Origin: an uncultured Clostridia bacterium
Lineage (GTDB): Bacteria; Bacillota; Clostridia; Oscillospirales; Ruminococcaceae
Assembly: GCA_937871145.1 (NCBI GenBank)
Contig: CALMXN010000171.1
Location: forward strand, 1-7,940
Length of the DNA stretch: 7,940 nucleotides
Direction: 5' to 3'
A program made the translations under genes and the position numbers. Below are positions 1-7,320 of this stretch, piece after piece (within the stretch, counting starts at the first letter, position 1; the number at the start of each line of letters is the position of its first letter). Under the pieces are notes generated by a model. It did not search any database. It worked only from the letters and a program-made list of their open reading frames with translations, and was not told the origin of the DNA.

Positions 1-75
1 TTTATTAAAAATATAAATTATTATAATTTACCTTAAAAATAATAACATAGATTTTCTGTAAAGTAAAAATAATAC
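1..75. other. AT-rich intergenic flank without recognisable features
   Basis: Beyond the terminator of the nuclease gene, the left edge of the window is strongly AT-rich. I see no open reading frame, RNA gene or convincing promoter that belongs to a gene inside the window. A TATAAT on the plus strand (22-27) has no -35 inside the window and no plus-strand gene after it. Confidence 0.6.
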
Positions 76-124
76 ATAAAAACGTAAACCAGCCACTCTG
101 CTATTATGCAAAGTGGCTGTTTAC
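76..124 (-). terminator. Rho-independent terminator of the PIN-like nuclease gene
   Basis: On the minus strand this hairpin begins 7 bases after the nuclease stop codon. The outer arms are GTAAAC (84-89) and GTTTAC (119-124). The core arms are AGCCACT (91-97) and AGTGGCT (112-118), with C90 bulged. After a C98/A111 mismatch, TGC (99-101) pairs with GCA (108-110) around a TATTAT loop. That makes about 16 pairs in total. On the minus strand it is followed by a run of five T (78-82), as expected for an intrinsic terminator. The core is almost identical to the hairpin at 783-810. Confidence 0.8.
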
Positions 125-131
125 TTTATAT

Positions 132-689
132 TTATTTTCCCTTTTTATCAGAGAGCAAAGTCTTCACTGCTTTATATATTAAACCCGTTTTATCACTGCC
201 AAACTGTTTGATAAGTGCATTGTTGAAACCTTGCTTTGTTTTATACTTTTCTATAAATTCAGCTATTACGTCTATATCATTTTCATATTGGGGAATAAGC
301 TCTTCTAATTTCTTTCTGATTGATTTAGGAGACTGTTTTAAAAGGTTATTTACTTGCATAACGCATGTTCCACGCTGTTCCCAGAATAATGTTGTGTTTT
401 CAAAGCCCTTGTCCTTGCTGACAATATAAAAGCTTTCACTTTTATTCTGACTAATCAGATAGCCGAGATAAGTAGAAAGCTGAAAATCAAGGCAGTTAGG
501 CCCTTTTCCAACAATTTTAATAAAGTTAATTTTTGCTTTTGATTGATTGAGCTTGTTATGCATTGAAATAGTCAGAGTATTTGCCTGTTCACTATAAAAA
601 ACGATAACGATATCAGCATCGTTAAGCTGTTCAACGCCATTTAAACCTGCACTGTTGACATTTTCAAAATCTACTAAGTATGTAGCCAT
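132..689 (-). CDS. PIN/NYN-like domain protein, putative ribonuclease
   Basis: This 185-residue cytoplasmic protein has no signal peptide or membrane segment. Residues 1 to about 113 look like a PIN/NYN-fold nuclease domain. The N-terminal strand reads YLVDFENVN, with acidic D7 and E9 next to N10. A second acidic site is D68 in NCLDFQLSTYLG, and a third is D93 in IVSKDKGF. The spacing of these acidic residues and the alternating strands suit metal-dependent RNA cleavage, but activity is inferred. Residues 115-185 form a lysine-rich, probably helical tail that could bind nucleic acid or a partner. The ATG at 689 is preceded by GAGGTG (695-700) with 5 bases of spacing, and a strong promoter lies further upstream. 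The gene has its own promoter and terminator, so it is a single-gene unit. No antitoxin-like neighbour is present, which argues against a classical VapBC pair. The fold assignment is fairly safe; the substrate and role are unknown. Confidence 0.75.
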   Translation of the reverse strand: MATYLVDFENVNSAGLNGVEQLNDADIVIVFYSEQANTLTISMHNKLNQSKAKINFIKIVGKGPNCLDFQLSTYLGYLISQNKSESFYIVSKDKGFENTTLFWEQRGTCVMQVNNLLKQSPKSIRKKLEELIPQYENDIDVIAEFIEKYKTKQGFNNALIKQFGSDKTGLIYKAVKTLLSDKKGK

Positions 690-730
690 ACTTACACCTC
701 ACTTCTATATAAGCTGAGCAATTATACTAA

Positions 731-759
731 ATTTTAACATATTTAAAATATAATGTCAA
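731..759 (-). promoter_or_regulatory. Promoter of the PIN-like nuclease gene
   Basis: On the minus strand, a perfect -35 TTGACA (754-759) is followed by a 17-base spacer and -10 TAAAAT (731-736). The TG one base before the -10 makes it an extended -10. It lies 41 bases before the start codon and after the uvrA terminator, so the gene can be transcribed independently of the uvr operon. A second TATAAT on the same strand (721-726) has no good -35. Confidence 0.75.
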
Positions 760-770
760 ATTAATTTAAT

Positions 771-809
771 ACAACAAGAAACAGCCACTCTGTGATTATG
801 CAAAGTGGC
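771..809 (-). terminator. Terminator of the uvrB-DUF3788-uvrA operon
   Basis: The hairpin starts 8 bases past the uvrA stop codon. GCCACT (784-789) pairs with AGTGGC (804-809). After a C/A mismatch, TG (791-792) pairs with CA (801-802) around an 8-base loop. On the minus strand it is followed by a T-rich but interrupted tract (771-783). The plus-strand side is also T-rich (811-819), but no plus-strand gene ends here. Sequence and loop nearly duplicate the hairpin at 91-118. Confidence 0.75.
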
Positions 810-810
810 A
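783..810. repeat. Repeated hairpin, copy 2 (copy 1 at 91-118)
   Basis: Twenty-five of 28 bases match the segment 91-118 in the same orientation. The mismatches are at the 11th, 12th and 28th positions. Much of the loop (ATTATGCA) is conserved as well as the stem arms. Unrelated terminators would not be expected to share loop sequence. The copies bracket the PIN-like nuclease gene and its promoter, so they are either a dispersed hairpin family or a duplicated terminator. Confidence 0.8.
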
Positions 811-817
811 TTGTTTT

Positions 818-3643
818 TTATTTTAATAATTTTTTTAGATACATTCCTGTATATGAGTCCTTGCACTTGATGATTTCTTCCGGAGTTCCTGTTGCGATAA
901 TCTGTCCACCGTTGTTTCCACCCTCAGGTCCAAGGTCGATAATATAATCTGCTGTCTTTATAACATCAAGATTATGCTCAATTATCAGCAATGTATTACC
1001 ACTGTCAGCAAGTTTCTGCAAAACCTCCATAAGCTTGTGTACATCTGCGGTATGAAGCCCTGTTGTAGGTTCATCAAGGATATAGATTGTCTTGCCGGTT
1101 GAACGTTTTGCAAGCTCTGTTGCAAGCTTGACTCTTTGTGCTTCACCGCCTGAAAGCGTAGTAGCAGGCTGACCTATTTTAACATATCCAAGTCCGACTT
1201 CTTTTAATGTTTCAAGCTTCCTTGATATTTTAGGGATATTCTTAAAGAACTCACAGCCTTCTTCAATAGTCATTTCAAGAACATCATAGATGCTCTTTCC
1301 TTTATATTTAATATCAAGAGTTACCCTGTTGTAGCGTGCACCTTTACAAACCTCACAAGGAACATAAATGTCAGGTAAGAAGTGCATCTCGATCTTAAGA
1401 ATACCATCACCCTCACAAGCTTCACAGCGTCCACCACGAATGTTAAAGGAAAATCTGCCTGAACTGTAACCCTTGATTTTTGCATCATTTGTGTTTGCAA
1501 ATAGATCACGGATGTCAGTGAACACACCTGTGTAGGTTGCAGGGTTTGAGCGTGGTGTTCTTCCGATAGGGGACTGGTCAATGTCGATGACCTTATCAAG
1601 ATTTTCGATACCAAGCATTTCTTTGAAGTTGCCTGGGCGTATTTTTGCACGATTGAGCTTTCCAGCAAGCTCCTTATAAATAATTTCGTTTACAAGTGAG
1701 CTCTTACCACTTCCGGAAACACCTGTGATACAGGTCATTGTTCCAAGCGGAATTTCAACATCAATATTCTTAAGATTATTTTCAGCAGCACCGATTACTT
1801 TAAGAAATTCTCCGTTTCCTTTTCTTCTCTCTAAAGGAACAGGAATTTTTCTCTTTCCGCTGAGGTACTGTCCTGTTATTGAGCCGTCACAAGCCTTTAT
1901 TTCATCAACAGTTCCGGCACAGACAACCTCACCACCGCGAATGCCGGCGCCAGGTCCGATATCAACAATATAGTCAGCCGCATACATTGTATCCTCATCG
2001 TGTTCAACAACAATAACAGTATTTCCTATATCACGAAGCCTTTTTAAAGTCCCGATAAGCTTGTCGTTGTCACGCTGATGAAGACCGATACTCGGCTCAT
2101 CAAGAATATACAGAACTCCCACAAGTGAGGAGCCAATCTGTGTAGCAAGTCTTATACGCTGACTTTCACCGCCTGATAAAGTGCCAGCAGAACGTGAAAG
2201 TGTGAGGTATTCAAGACCGACACTCTGCAAGAAACCGAGTCTCTCATTGATTTCCTTGATAATTCTGCTACCGATAAGATGTTCTCTCTCAGTTAGGTCA
2301 ATATTTTTAAAGAATTCAAGGCATTCAGTAACAGAAAGATGTGTGAGCTCGCTGATATTCTTACTACCGACAGTTACAGCAAGAGTTTCCTTTTTAAGTC
2401 GTTCACCGTGACATGACGGGCATTTTACCTCAGTCATATTTGCCATGATTTCATCACGGGAATAGTTACTGGTTGTATCCTTATACCTTCTTTCAAGGTT
2501 GTTGCATACACCCTCAAAGGTTGCCATGAATTTTCCGCCACCAAGCTCCTTTGAACGCTCAAGCTCAAGCTTTTCTTTGCCTGTACCATAAAGGAAAACG
2601 TCTATTACTTCTTGAGGAAGGTTCTTGACAGGCTCCTCAAGTGAAATATTGTACTTTTTCGCAACAGCAGTATAATACATCATTGCTATTGAAGTGTCAT
2701 CCAGTGAGTTCCAGCCCATTGCCTTGATAGCACCCTGTTTTATTGATAATTCCTTGTTTGGAACAACAAGGTCAGGATCAACTTTTTGGAATACACCAAG
2801 ACCGGTACATTTTTCACACGCACCAAAAGGATTGTTGAATGAGAACATTCTTGGGGTAAGCTCTTCAATGCTTATGTTATGTTCAGGGCAGGCATAACTC
2901 TGTGAGAAAAGCATTTCCTCACCGTCAATAACATCAACACCAACAAGCCCGTTTGTCAGTGAAGTAACAGTTTCAATACTGTCTGAAAGTCTTGATTTTA
3001 TACCGTCTTTAATAACAAGACGGTCAACGATTATTTCAATAGTGTGCTTTTTGTTCTTGTCAATTTTAATAGCTTCAGAAAGATCATAGGACACTCCGTC
3101 AATTCTTATCCTGACGTAGCCTGACTTCCTTGCGCTTTCGATTTCTTTTGTGTATTCACCCTTACGGCCCCTGACGATAGGAGCAAGAAGCTGAATTTTC
3201 GTGCCTTCAGGCAGCTCCATTATCTTGTCAACAATCTGGTCAACAGTCTGCTGTCTGATTTCTCTTCCGCAGACAGGACAGTGAGGAATACCTATTCTCG
3301 CATATAGCAATCTTAGGTAGTCGTAAATTTCAGTAACTGTTCCGACAGTAGAACGCGGATTTTTTGATGTGGTTTTCTGATCAATTGATATAGCAGGTGA
3401 AAGCCCTTCAATACTGTCAACCTCAGGTTTCTCCATTTGTCCGAGGAACTGTCTTGCATATGAGGACAAGCTCTCCATATATCTTCTCTGTCCGTCTGCA
3501 TATATTGTGTCAAAAGCAAGTGATGATTTCCCAGAACCGGACAACCCAGTCATAACAATAAGCTTATCTCTTGGAATAGTCAGATCAATATTTTTAAGAT
3601 TATGTTCTCTTGCTCCTTTAATTATTATTTCGTTTCTTTGCAT
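818..3643 (-). CDS. UvrABC excinuclease subunit A (UvrA), damage-recognition ATPase
   Basis: UvrA dimerises, scans DNA for bulky lesions and loads UvrB in nucleotide excision repair. At 941 residues it is a normal full length. Two ABC ATPase modules are visible. The first has Walker A GLSGSGKS (33-40), ABC signature LSGGESQR (489-496) and Walker B ending LDEPSIGLH (514-522). The second has Walker A GVSGSGKS (641-648), signature LSGGEAQR (830-837) and LDEPTTGLH (856-864). Zinc-binding pairs appear at C122/C125, C252 with C276/C279, C408/C411, and C740/C743 with C763/C766. In the C252 motif the usual partner Cys is His255 (CPEH), which can still coordinate zinc. The ATG at 3643 has AAAGGAG (3650-3656) 6 bases upstream, overlapping the end of the DUF3788 gene. 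It is the last gene of the operon started by uvrB. Identification is secure. Confidence 0.98.
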   Translation of the reverse strand: MQRNEIIIKGAREHNLKNIDLTIPRDKLIVMTGLSGSGKSSLAFDTIYADGQRRYMESLSSYARQFLGQMEKPEVDSIEGLSPAISIDQKTTSKNPRSTVGTVTEIYDYLRLLYARIGIPHCPVCGREIRQQTVDQIVDKIMELPEGTKIQLLAPIVRGRKGEYTKEIESARKSGYVRIRIDGVSYDLSEAIKIDKNKKHTIEIIVDRLVIKDGIKSRLSDSIETVTSLTNGLVGVDVIDGEEMLFSQSYACPEHNISIEELTPRMFSFNNPFGACEKCTGLGVFQKVDPDLVVPNKELSIKQGAIKAMGWNSLDDTSIAMMYYTAVAKKYNISLEEPVKNLPQEVIDVFLYGTGKEKLELERSKELGGGKFMATFEGVCNNLERRYKDTTSNYSRDEIMANMTEVKCPSCHGERLKKETLAVTVGSKNISELTHLSVTECLEFFKNIDLTEREHLIGSRIIKEINERLGFLQSVGLEYLTLSRSAGTLSGGESQRIRLATQIGSSLVGVLYILDEPSIGLHQRDNDKLIGTLKRLRDIGNTVIVVEHDEDTMYAADYIVDIGPGAGIRGGEVVCAGTVDEIKACDGSITGQYLSGKRKIPVPLERRKGNGEFLKVIGAAENNLKNIDVEIPLGTMTCITGVSGSGKSSLVNEIIYKELAGKLNRAKIRPGNFKEMLGIENLDKVIDIDQSPIGRTPRSNPATYTGVFTDIRDLFANTNDAKIKGYSSGRFSFNIRGGRCEACEGDGILKIEMHFLPDIYVPCEVCKGARYNRVTLDIKYKGKSIYDVLEMTIEEGCEFFKNIPKISRKLETLKEVGLGYVKIGQPATTLSGGEAQRVKLATELAKRSTGKTIYILDEPTTGLHTADVHKLMEVLQKLADSGNTLLIIEHNLDVIKTADYIIDLGPEGGNNGGQIIATGTPEEIIKCKDSYTGMYLKKLLK

Positions 3644-3655
3644 TTTTTGCTCCTT

Positions 3656-4051
3656 TTACTTGTTAGGCTTTCTTTTAATGTAAAGTAATTTTCCTATATC
3701 CTTAATATCTGTTGTGTCACAGATATCAAACATTACCCATTTGCCGTCGTGATAGGTCTGTGCATTATCATACTGAGTGATAATATTATTACTCAAAGTA
3801 TCCCTGATAATCTCAACCTTATCACGTTCAGCACTGCCGAATATAATCATAAACCCAAAGACATCCTGCTTGAAATACATACAGCAAAGTGTTTTTCCAC
3901 CCCGCCTGTATTTAAGCTCATAGTCCCACTTTTTGCCACCGTTACCTTCAAGAATATCCATATTATAAAGGCTTTCAATCATTTTCCTGTATTCAAGCCA
4001 CGCTGAATATTTTTCTTTCCCAATAGCTGTCACAATTTCATTTTCTGTCAT
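3656..4051 (-). CDS. DUF3788-type small protein of unknown function
   Basis: This 131-residue soluble protein matches, by eye, the DUF3788 family. It has an aromatic/basic stretch [19 protein letters not shown] (42-60), a hydrophobic strand [14 protein letters not shown] (67-80), and a C-terminal DGKWVMFDI segment (102-110) ending with D115[14 protein letters not shown] (to 129). The family is about this length and has no established biochemical role that I know of. The gene lies between uvrB and uvrA, with 2 bases to the uvrB stop and 12 to the uvrA start. Its ribosome binding site, AAGGGG (4060-4065), lies inside the uvrB coding end, so it is clearly co-transcribed with both. No catalytic motif, signal peptide or membrane helix is visible. 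A role linked to excision repair is only an inference from position; it may be a passenger. Confidence 0.8.
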   Translation of the reverse strand: MTENEIVTAIGKEKYSAWLEYRKMIESLYNMDILEGNGGKKWDYELKYRRGGKTLCCMYFKQDVFGFMIIFGSAERDKVEIIRDTLSNNIITQYDNAQTYHDGKWVMFDICDTTDIKDIGKLLYIKRKPNK

Positions 4052-4053
4052 AT

Positions 4054-6018
4054 TTATTGCCCCTTAAGTTCATTAATTTTATCCCTGAGGTATGCAGCGT
4101 GCTCAAATTCAAGCATCTTTGCTGCATTCTTCATTTCAATAGTTAACTTATCAATAAGAGCATTCTTCTCGGCGTGGGACATTTTCTTGATCTTCTTTGT
4201 TTCCTTATCAACATTTTCCTTTGTTGAAATTTCAAGAACATTACGGATATCCTTTTTAATTGTCTTAGGAACAATTCCGTGCTCTTTATTATAATCCATC
4301 TGTAGTTTTCTACGTCTGTCAGTTTCTTTTATAGCACTTTCCATTGAACGTGTTACGGTGTCAGCATACATTATTACCCTGCCTTCACTGTTTCTTGCAG
4401 CACGTCCTATTGTCTGGATAAGTGAAGATTCACTTCTGAGGAAGCCTTCCTTATCAGCGTCAAGAATGGTAACAAGCGATACTTCAGGGAGGTCAAGACC
4501 TTCTCTGAGAAGATTGATTCCTACAAGAACATCAAACTCACCAAGACGTAAATCCCTGATGATTTCCATTCTTTCAATAGTATCAATATCGTGGTGCATA
4601 TATCGAACCTTAATATCAAGGTTGTCAAGATAGGTTGTAAGGTTTTCAGCCATTTTCTTTGTAAGGGTGGTAACAAGTATTCGCTCACCTTTGGCGATTG
4701 TCTTATTGATTTCAGAAATAAGATCCTCAATCTGCCCCTGCGTTGGTTTAACCTCAATAAGCGGATCAACAAGTCCTGTTGGCCGAATAACCTGCTCAAC
4801 AATCTGTGCTGATTTTTCCTTTTCAAGAGGTCCAGGAGTAGCACTGACAAAAATAGCCTGATTTATTTTATCATAAAATTCATCAAACATCAGTGGTCTG
4901 TTGTCAAAAGCAGAAGGTAATCTGAAGCCATAATTTATAAGAGTAGATTTTCTTGTCCTGTCCCCAGCATACATTGCACGTACCTGTGGAAGACTTACGT
5001 GCGATTCATCAACAATAAGCAGAAAATCGTCAGGGAAGTGGTCAAGCAATGTATATGGAATACTTCCTTCAGGTCGCCTTGATAAAACTCTTGAATAGTT
5101 TTCAATACCACTGCAGAAACCGATTTCCTGAAGCATTTCTATATCATAATTTGTCCTTTGAGCAATACGCTGTGCTTCTATAAGCTGTCCGTTGTCTGTG
5201 AAGAATTTTACTTGCTCTTCAAGCTCAGCCTCAATATCAGCGATAGCATCACTAAGCTTGTCTTTCGAAATAACATAGTGAGTAGCAGGGAAAATCATTA
5301 CGTATGAAAGTGATGCAAGAATTTCACCAGTGAGAACATGAATTTCACTTATTCTGTCAATCTCATCTCCGAAGAATTCAATTCTGATTGCTTTATCTGT
5401 TGAATCAGAAGGGAATACCTCAACAACATCACCACGAACGCGGAATTTGTTTCTAACAAAGTTTATGTCGTTCCTCTCATATTGTATTGTAACAAGCTTT
5501 GCGAGGACTTCATCTCGTGAAATCTGCATACCCTTTCTAAGTGACAATGTGAGTGAACGGTAAAATTCAGGGTCGCCGAGAGAATATATACACGAAACAC
5601 TCGCTACAATGATAACATCTTTTCTTTCTACAAGAGAGGAAGTAGCAGAATGTCGGAGCTTATCAATCTCATCATTTATTGAGCTGTCCTTTTCAATAAA
5701 AACATCAGTGCTCGGAATATAAGCCTCTGGTCTGTAATAGTCGTAGTATGAAACAAAATATTCAACAGCATTGTTAGGGAAGAACTCCTTGAATTCAGAG
5801 CATAGCTGTGCCGCAAGAATCTTGTTGTGTGCAAGTATCAGTGTCGGCTTGTTTATCTGTTCGATAACATTTGCCATTGTGAATGTCTTGCCTGAGCCTG
5901 TTACACCGAGGAGAGTCTGCTCCTTGTAGCCCTTTTTAAGACCGTCAACAAGCTCCTCAATAGCTGTTGGCTGGTCACCGGCTGGCTTATATTTTGATAC
6001 TAACTGAAATCTGTCCAT
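4054..6018 (-). CDS. UvrABC excinuclease subunit B (UvrB), damage-verification helicase
   Basis: UvrB receives damaged DNA from UvrA, verifies the lesion using limited strand-separating helicase activity, and recruits UvrC for incision. The 654 residues are full length. Walker A is GVTGSGKT (38-45). The beta-hairpin that inserts between DNA strands is visible as [13 protein letters not shown] (88-100) and following residues. Walker B is DESH (337-340). Further helicase motifs are VSATPG (391-396), [12 protein letters not shown] (501-512) and QTIGRAAR (535-542). A C-terminal UVR motif (about 620-653) is where UvrB meets UvrC or itself. The ATG at 6018 follows a G-rich site (GGGGG at 6027-6031) with 8 bases of spacing, a weaker ribosome binding site than those of its neighbours. 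The gene heads the uvrB-DUF3788-uvrA operon. No GAAC-N4-GTTC LexA operator is seen upstream. Identification is secure. Confidence 0.98.
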   Translation of the reverse strand: MDRFQLVSKYKPAGDQPTAIEELVDGLKKGYKEQTLLGVTGSGKTFTMANVIEQINKPTLILAHNKILAAQLCSEFKEFFPNNAVEYFVSYYDYYRPEAYIPSTDVFIEKDSSINDEIDKLRHSATSSLVERKDVIIVASVSCIYSLGDPEFYRSLTLSLRKGMQISRDEVLAKLVTIQYERNDINFVRNKFRVRGDVVEVFPSDSTDKAIRIEFFGDEIDRISEIHVLTGEILASLSYVMIFPATHYVISKDKLSDAIADIEAELEEQVKFFTDNGQLIEAQRIAQRTNYDIEMLQEIGFCSGIENYSRVLSRRPEGSIPYTLLDHFPDDFLLIVDESHVSLPQVRAMYAGDRTRKSTLINYGFRLPSAFDNRPLMFDEFYDKINQAIFVSATPGPLEKEKSAQIVEQVIRPTGLVDPLIEVKPTQGQIEDLISEINKTIAKGERILVTTLTKKMAENLTTYLDNLDIKVRYMHHDIDTIERMEIIRDLRLGEFDVLVGINLLREGLDLPEVSLVTILDADKEGFLRSESSLIQTIGRAARNSEGRVIMYADTVTRSMESAIKETDRRRKLQMDYNKEHGIVPKTIKKDIRNVLEISTKENVDKETKKIKKMSHAEKNALIDKLTIEMKNAAKMLEFEHAAYLRDKINELKGQ

Positions 6019-6053
6019 ATTAGAAACCCCCGTATCTGCGGACTGAATTATTT

Positions 6054-6083
6054 ATTATATCTATTGACAAATATGAATAATAA
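6054..6083 (-). promoter_or_regulatory. Candidate promoter of the uvrB operon
   Basis: On the minus strand a perfect -10 TATAAT (6054-6059) lies 35 bases before the uvrB ATG. The -35 region is poor: TTATTA at 6078-6083 with 18-base spacing matches the consensus at 3 of 6. Its elements interleave with the opposing plus-strand promoter (-35 at 6064-6069). The -10 is convincing; the -35 is not. Confidence 0.55.
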
Positions 6084-6092
6084 TATTACCAT
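6064..6092 (+). promoter_or_regulatory. Candidate promoter of the twin membrane-protein genes
   Basis: A perfect -35 TTGACA (6064-6069) is followed, after 17 bases, by TACCAT (6087-6092), a 4-of-6 match to the -10 consensus. A short perfect inverted repeat, GAAGTT-TTT-AACTTC (6100-6114), falls at the start of the predicted leader and could be a small RNA hairpin or an operator. The position, 50 bases before the first ATG, suits transcription of both small genes. Confidence 0.5.
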
Positions 6093-6142
6093 TAATGAAG
6101 AAGTTTTTAACTTCACGACTTTAATAATAGGGGACGATTAAG

Positions 6143-6349
6143 ATGTATGACCTTTTGGGTACGTGTTCAATTGCAATTATTACGTTATTAGGATTTGTTT
6201 TATTTGTTTTCCCAAAGCAACTCATTAAGAAGGAACTTCGCGAGTCACCAAAAGTTGTGGCAAAATACAGATTTGGCGGACTTGTTATGGGAATATTAGG
6301 AGCTATAATACTTATAGCAACCTATATGGGAAAAGGCTCATTAATATAG
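6143..6349 (+). CDS. Small two-helix membrane protein, copy A
   Basis: This 68-residue protein has two predicted membrane helices (about 7-24 and 45-62). They are joined by a short charged loop that contains FPK (23-25) and KKELRES (29-35). It has no catalytic motif. Helix, FPK turn, basic loop and second helix resemble small Firmicutes membrane proteins of the DUF6199 type, but I cannot assign a family with confidence. The ATG is preceded by AGGGGA (6129-6134) with 8 bases of spacing. It aligns without gaps to the next gene over its full length, with 24 of 68 residues identical, so the two arose by duplication. With 22 bases between them and a shared terminator, they probably form a two-gene unit. 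The proteins may act as a hetero-oligomer, which is an inference. Confidence 0.75.
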   Translation: MYDLLGTCSIAIITLLGFVLFVFPKQLIKKELRESPKVVAKYRFGGLVMGILGAIILIATYMGKGSLI

Positions 6350-6371
6350 ACATTATAAAGGAGACATATAT

Positions 6372-6578
6372 ATGGAAGAAATTATTGAGTATTGTCTGGT
6401 CGGTATAATTACATTAATAGGTTTATTTATGTTCTTGTTCCCAAAGTTAAATCTAAAACCAGAAATGAGATCTTCTGAAGAAAATATTTCAAAAATCAAG
6501 AGGAACGGGCTCATTCTTGCTATTGTGGGTGCTGTAGTATTAGCAGTTTTAGTGTACGCTAAATCTCAACTTAAATAA
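6372..6578 (+). CDS. Small two-helix membrane protein, copy B
   Basis: This 68-residue paralogue of the preceding gene has the same length and topology. Helices lie at about 7-24 and 47-62, and the loop holds FPK (23-25) and a charged stretch with KPEMRSS (29-35). Residues shared with copy A include C8, IITL (12-15), G17, F21, FPK, K29, E31, R33, S35, K41, GL (46-47), GA (53-54) and L57. The ribosome binding site is strong, AAAGGAG (6357-6363) with 8 bases of spacing, and better than that of copy A. This may raise its translation relative to copy A. A terminator follows 14 bases after the stop. No function can be read from the sequence, but the balanced gene structure and good ribosome binding site support real expression. 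Confidence 0.75.
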   Translation: MEEIIEYCLVGIITLIGLFMFLFPKLNLKPEMRSSEENISKIKRNGLILAIVGAVVLAVLVYAKSQLK

Positions 6579-6592
6579 AAACTCATTGGATT

Positions 6593-6620
6593 TCTGCCAG
6601 TTACTACTGGCAGATTTTTT
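6593..6620 (+). terminator. Terminator between the convergent small genes and radC
   Basis: The perfect 9-pair stem TCTGCCAGT (6593-6601) with ACTGGCAGA (6606-6614) has a TACT loop and is followed by six T. This is a textbook intrinsic terminator for the plus-strand small genes. The minus-strand radC gene ends at 6619 and reads into the same hairpin. Its following T run is shorter and delayed (6578-6590 side), so the hairpin may work in both directions. Confidence 0.9.
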
Positions 6621-7305
6621 ATATTTCAAAAAAATTAAAGTACCCGGCATCCTTCATAGAAACAGCGCTTTTAGGGCTCGCTACAATATGATCAAGCAGT
6701 TTTATCCCCACACTGTCAAGAATTTTATAAAGCTTTCGTGTTGCCTCAATATCTGCATCAGAAGGGATAGGTATACCGTTCGGGTGATTGTGGGAAAGTA
6801 TTATCATTGATGAGTTTGAACGATATGTTGCCTCAACAATCTTTCTTACATTAATAGGGACAGTATTAACTCCACCATCTTGTATCAGAACACAGGAAAT
6901 TATATTGAGCTTATCATCAAGACAGCAGACGTGAATTTTTTCGGTCTTCACACCTATATATAATCCGTGAAAATAATTGCATATACGCCTGACGTCATTC
7001 ATAGGCTGATTTGCATTTGTTTCAACTGTATAAGCACTTAAAAGCTGTGGAATAAGTTTTATAAGTGTAGCACCGTTCTCTCCAAGCCCTTTTACCTTAA
7101 TAAGTTCTTCATATGGTGCATTAAAAACACCCGTCAGGGTCTTGAAGTTATCAATAAGTTCGTGTGCAATAACATTCGTATCCTGTCTTGGCAATGCATA
7201 AAACAAAAGCAACTCGAGTATGTTGTGCGATTCAAAAGAAGTAAGTCCTTCCTTGACAAATCTCTGTTTTAATCTTTGTCGATGCCCGTCGTGTATTGTC
7301 CCCAT
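6619..7305 (-). CDS. RadC-family (JAB/MPN domain) protein
   Basis: From the preferred start this protein has 228 residues. The N-terminal half is helical and includes a helix-hairpin-helix-like DNA-binding segment, VKGLGENGATLIKL (71-84). The C-terminal half is a JAB/MPN domain with the metal motif H172-x-H174-x10-D185 inside SHNHPNGIPIPSDAD. The usual VHPREVF stretch is replaced by VPINVRKIVEA (149-159), and the glutamate found upstream in typical RadC proteins appears absent, so catalysis is uncertain. The ATG at 7305 is chosen because AGGAG (7314-7318) sits 8 bases upstream and MGTIHDGHRQRLKQRF is the conserved N-terminus of this clostridial subtype. An in-frame ATG at 7335 would add 10 residues that lie over the ribosome binding site and promoter downstream region. 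RadC proteins were named for repair, but that role is disputed. The gene has its own promoter. Confidence 0.88.
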   Translation of the reverse strand: MGTIHDGHRQRLKQRFVKEGLTSFESHNILELLLFYALPRQDTNVIAHELIDNFKTLTGVFNAPYEELIKVKGLGENGATLIKLIPQLLSAYTVETNANQPMNDVRRICNYFHGLYIGVKTEKIHVCCLDDKLNIISCVLIQDGGVNTVPINVRKIVEATYRSNSSMIILSHNHPNGIPIPSDADIEATRKLYKILDSVGIKLLDHIVASPKSAVSMKDAGYFNFFEI

Positions 7306-7313
7306 GATGTCAA

Positions 7314-7320
7314 CTCCTGA
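7314..7320 (-). promoter_or_regulatory. Ribosome binding site fixing the radC start
   Basis: On the minus strand the sequence is TCAGGAG, 8 bases before the ATG at 7305. It lies downstream of the alternative ATG at 7335, which lacks a comparable site, so it decides for the shorter protein. Confidence 0.8.

Noticed and set aside
106..429. Plus-strand open frame of 107 codons
   Set aside because: It lies antisense to the nuclease gene, overlaps the terminator hairpin, has no ribosome binding site and encodes a low-complexity, Phe/Leu/Ser-rich product with no recognisable domain.
132..689. Toxin of a VapBC-type toxin-antitoxin pair
   Set aside because: No small antitoxin gene overlaps or adjoins it, and the protein is longer than a typical VapC toxin and has a C-terminal extension.
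91..810. CRISPR-like or transposon reading of the two repeated hairpins
   Set aside because: There are only two copies, about 690 bases apart, with a gene between them. There is no transposase, no target duplication visible, and each copy has the position and T-rich tail of a terminator.
1321..1668. Minus-strand open frame of 115 codons inside uvrA
   Set aside because: It is in another frame of the same strand within the uvrA second ATPase region and has no domain resemblance or start signal.
4521..4850. Minus-strand open frame of 109 codons inside uvrB
   Set aside because: It is an off-frame reading of uvrB with an Arg/Leu-rich composition typical of shadow frames.
6100..6114. GAAGTT-TTT-AACTTC inverted repeat as a terminator or riboswitch
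   Set aside because: The stem is only 6 pairs with a 3-base loop, no T run follows, and the leader is far too short for a known riboswitch; it is noted only within the promoter entry.
6586..6810. Plus-strand open frame of 74 codons downstream of the small membrane-protein genes
   Set aside because: It begins inside the terminator hairpin and runs antisense through the radC JAB domain, without a ribosome binding site.
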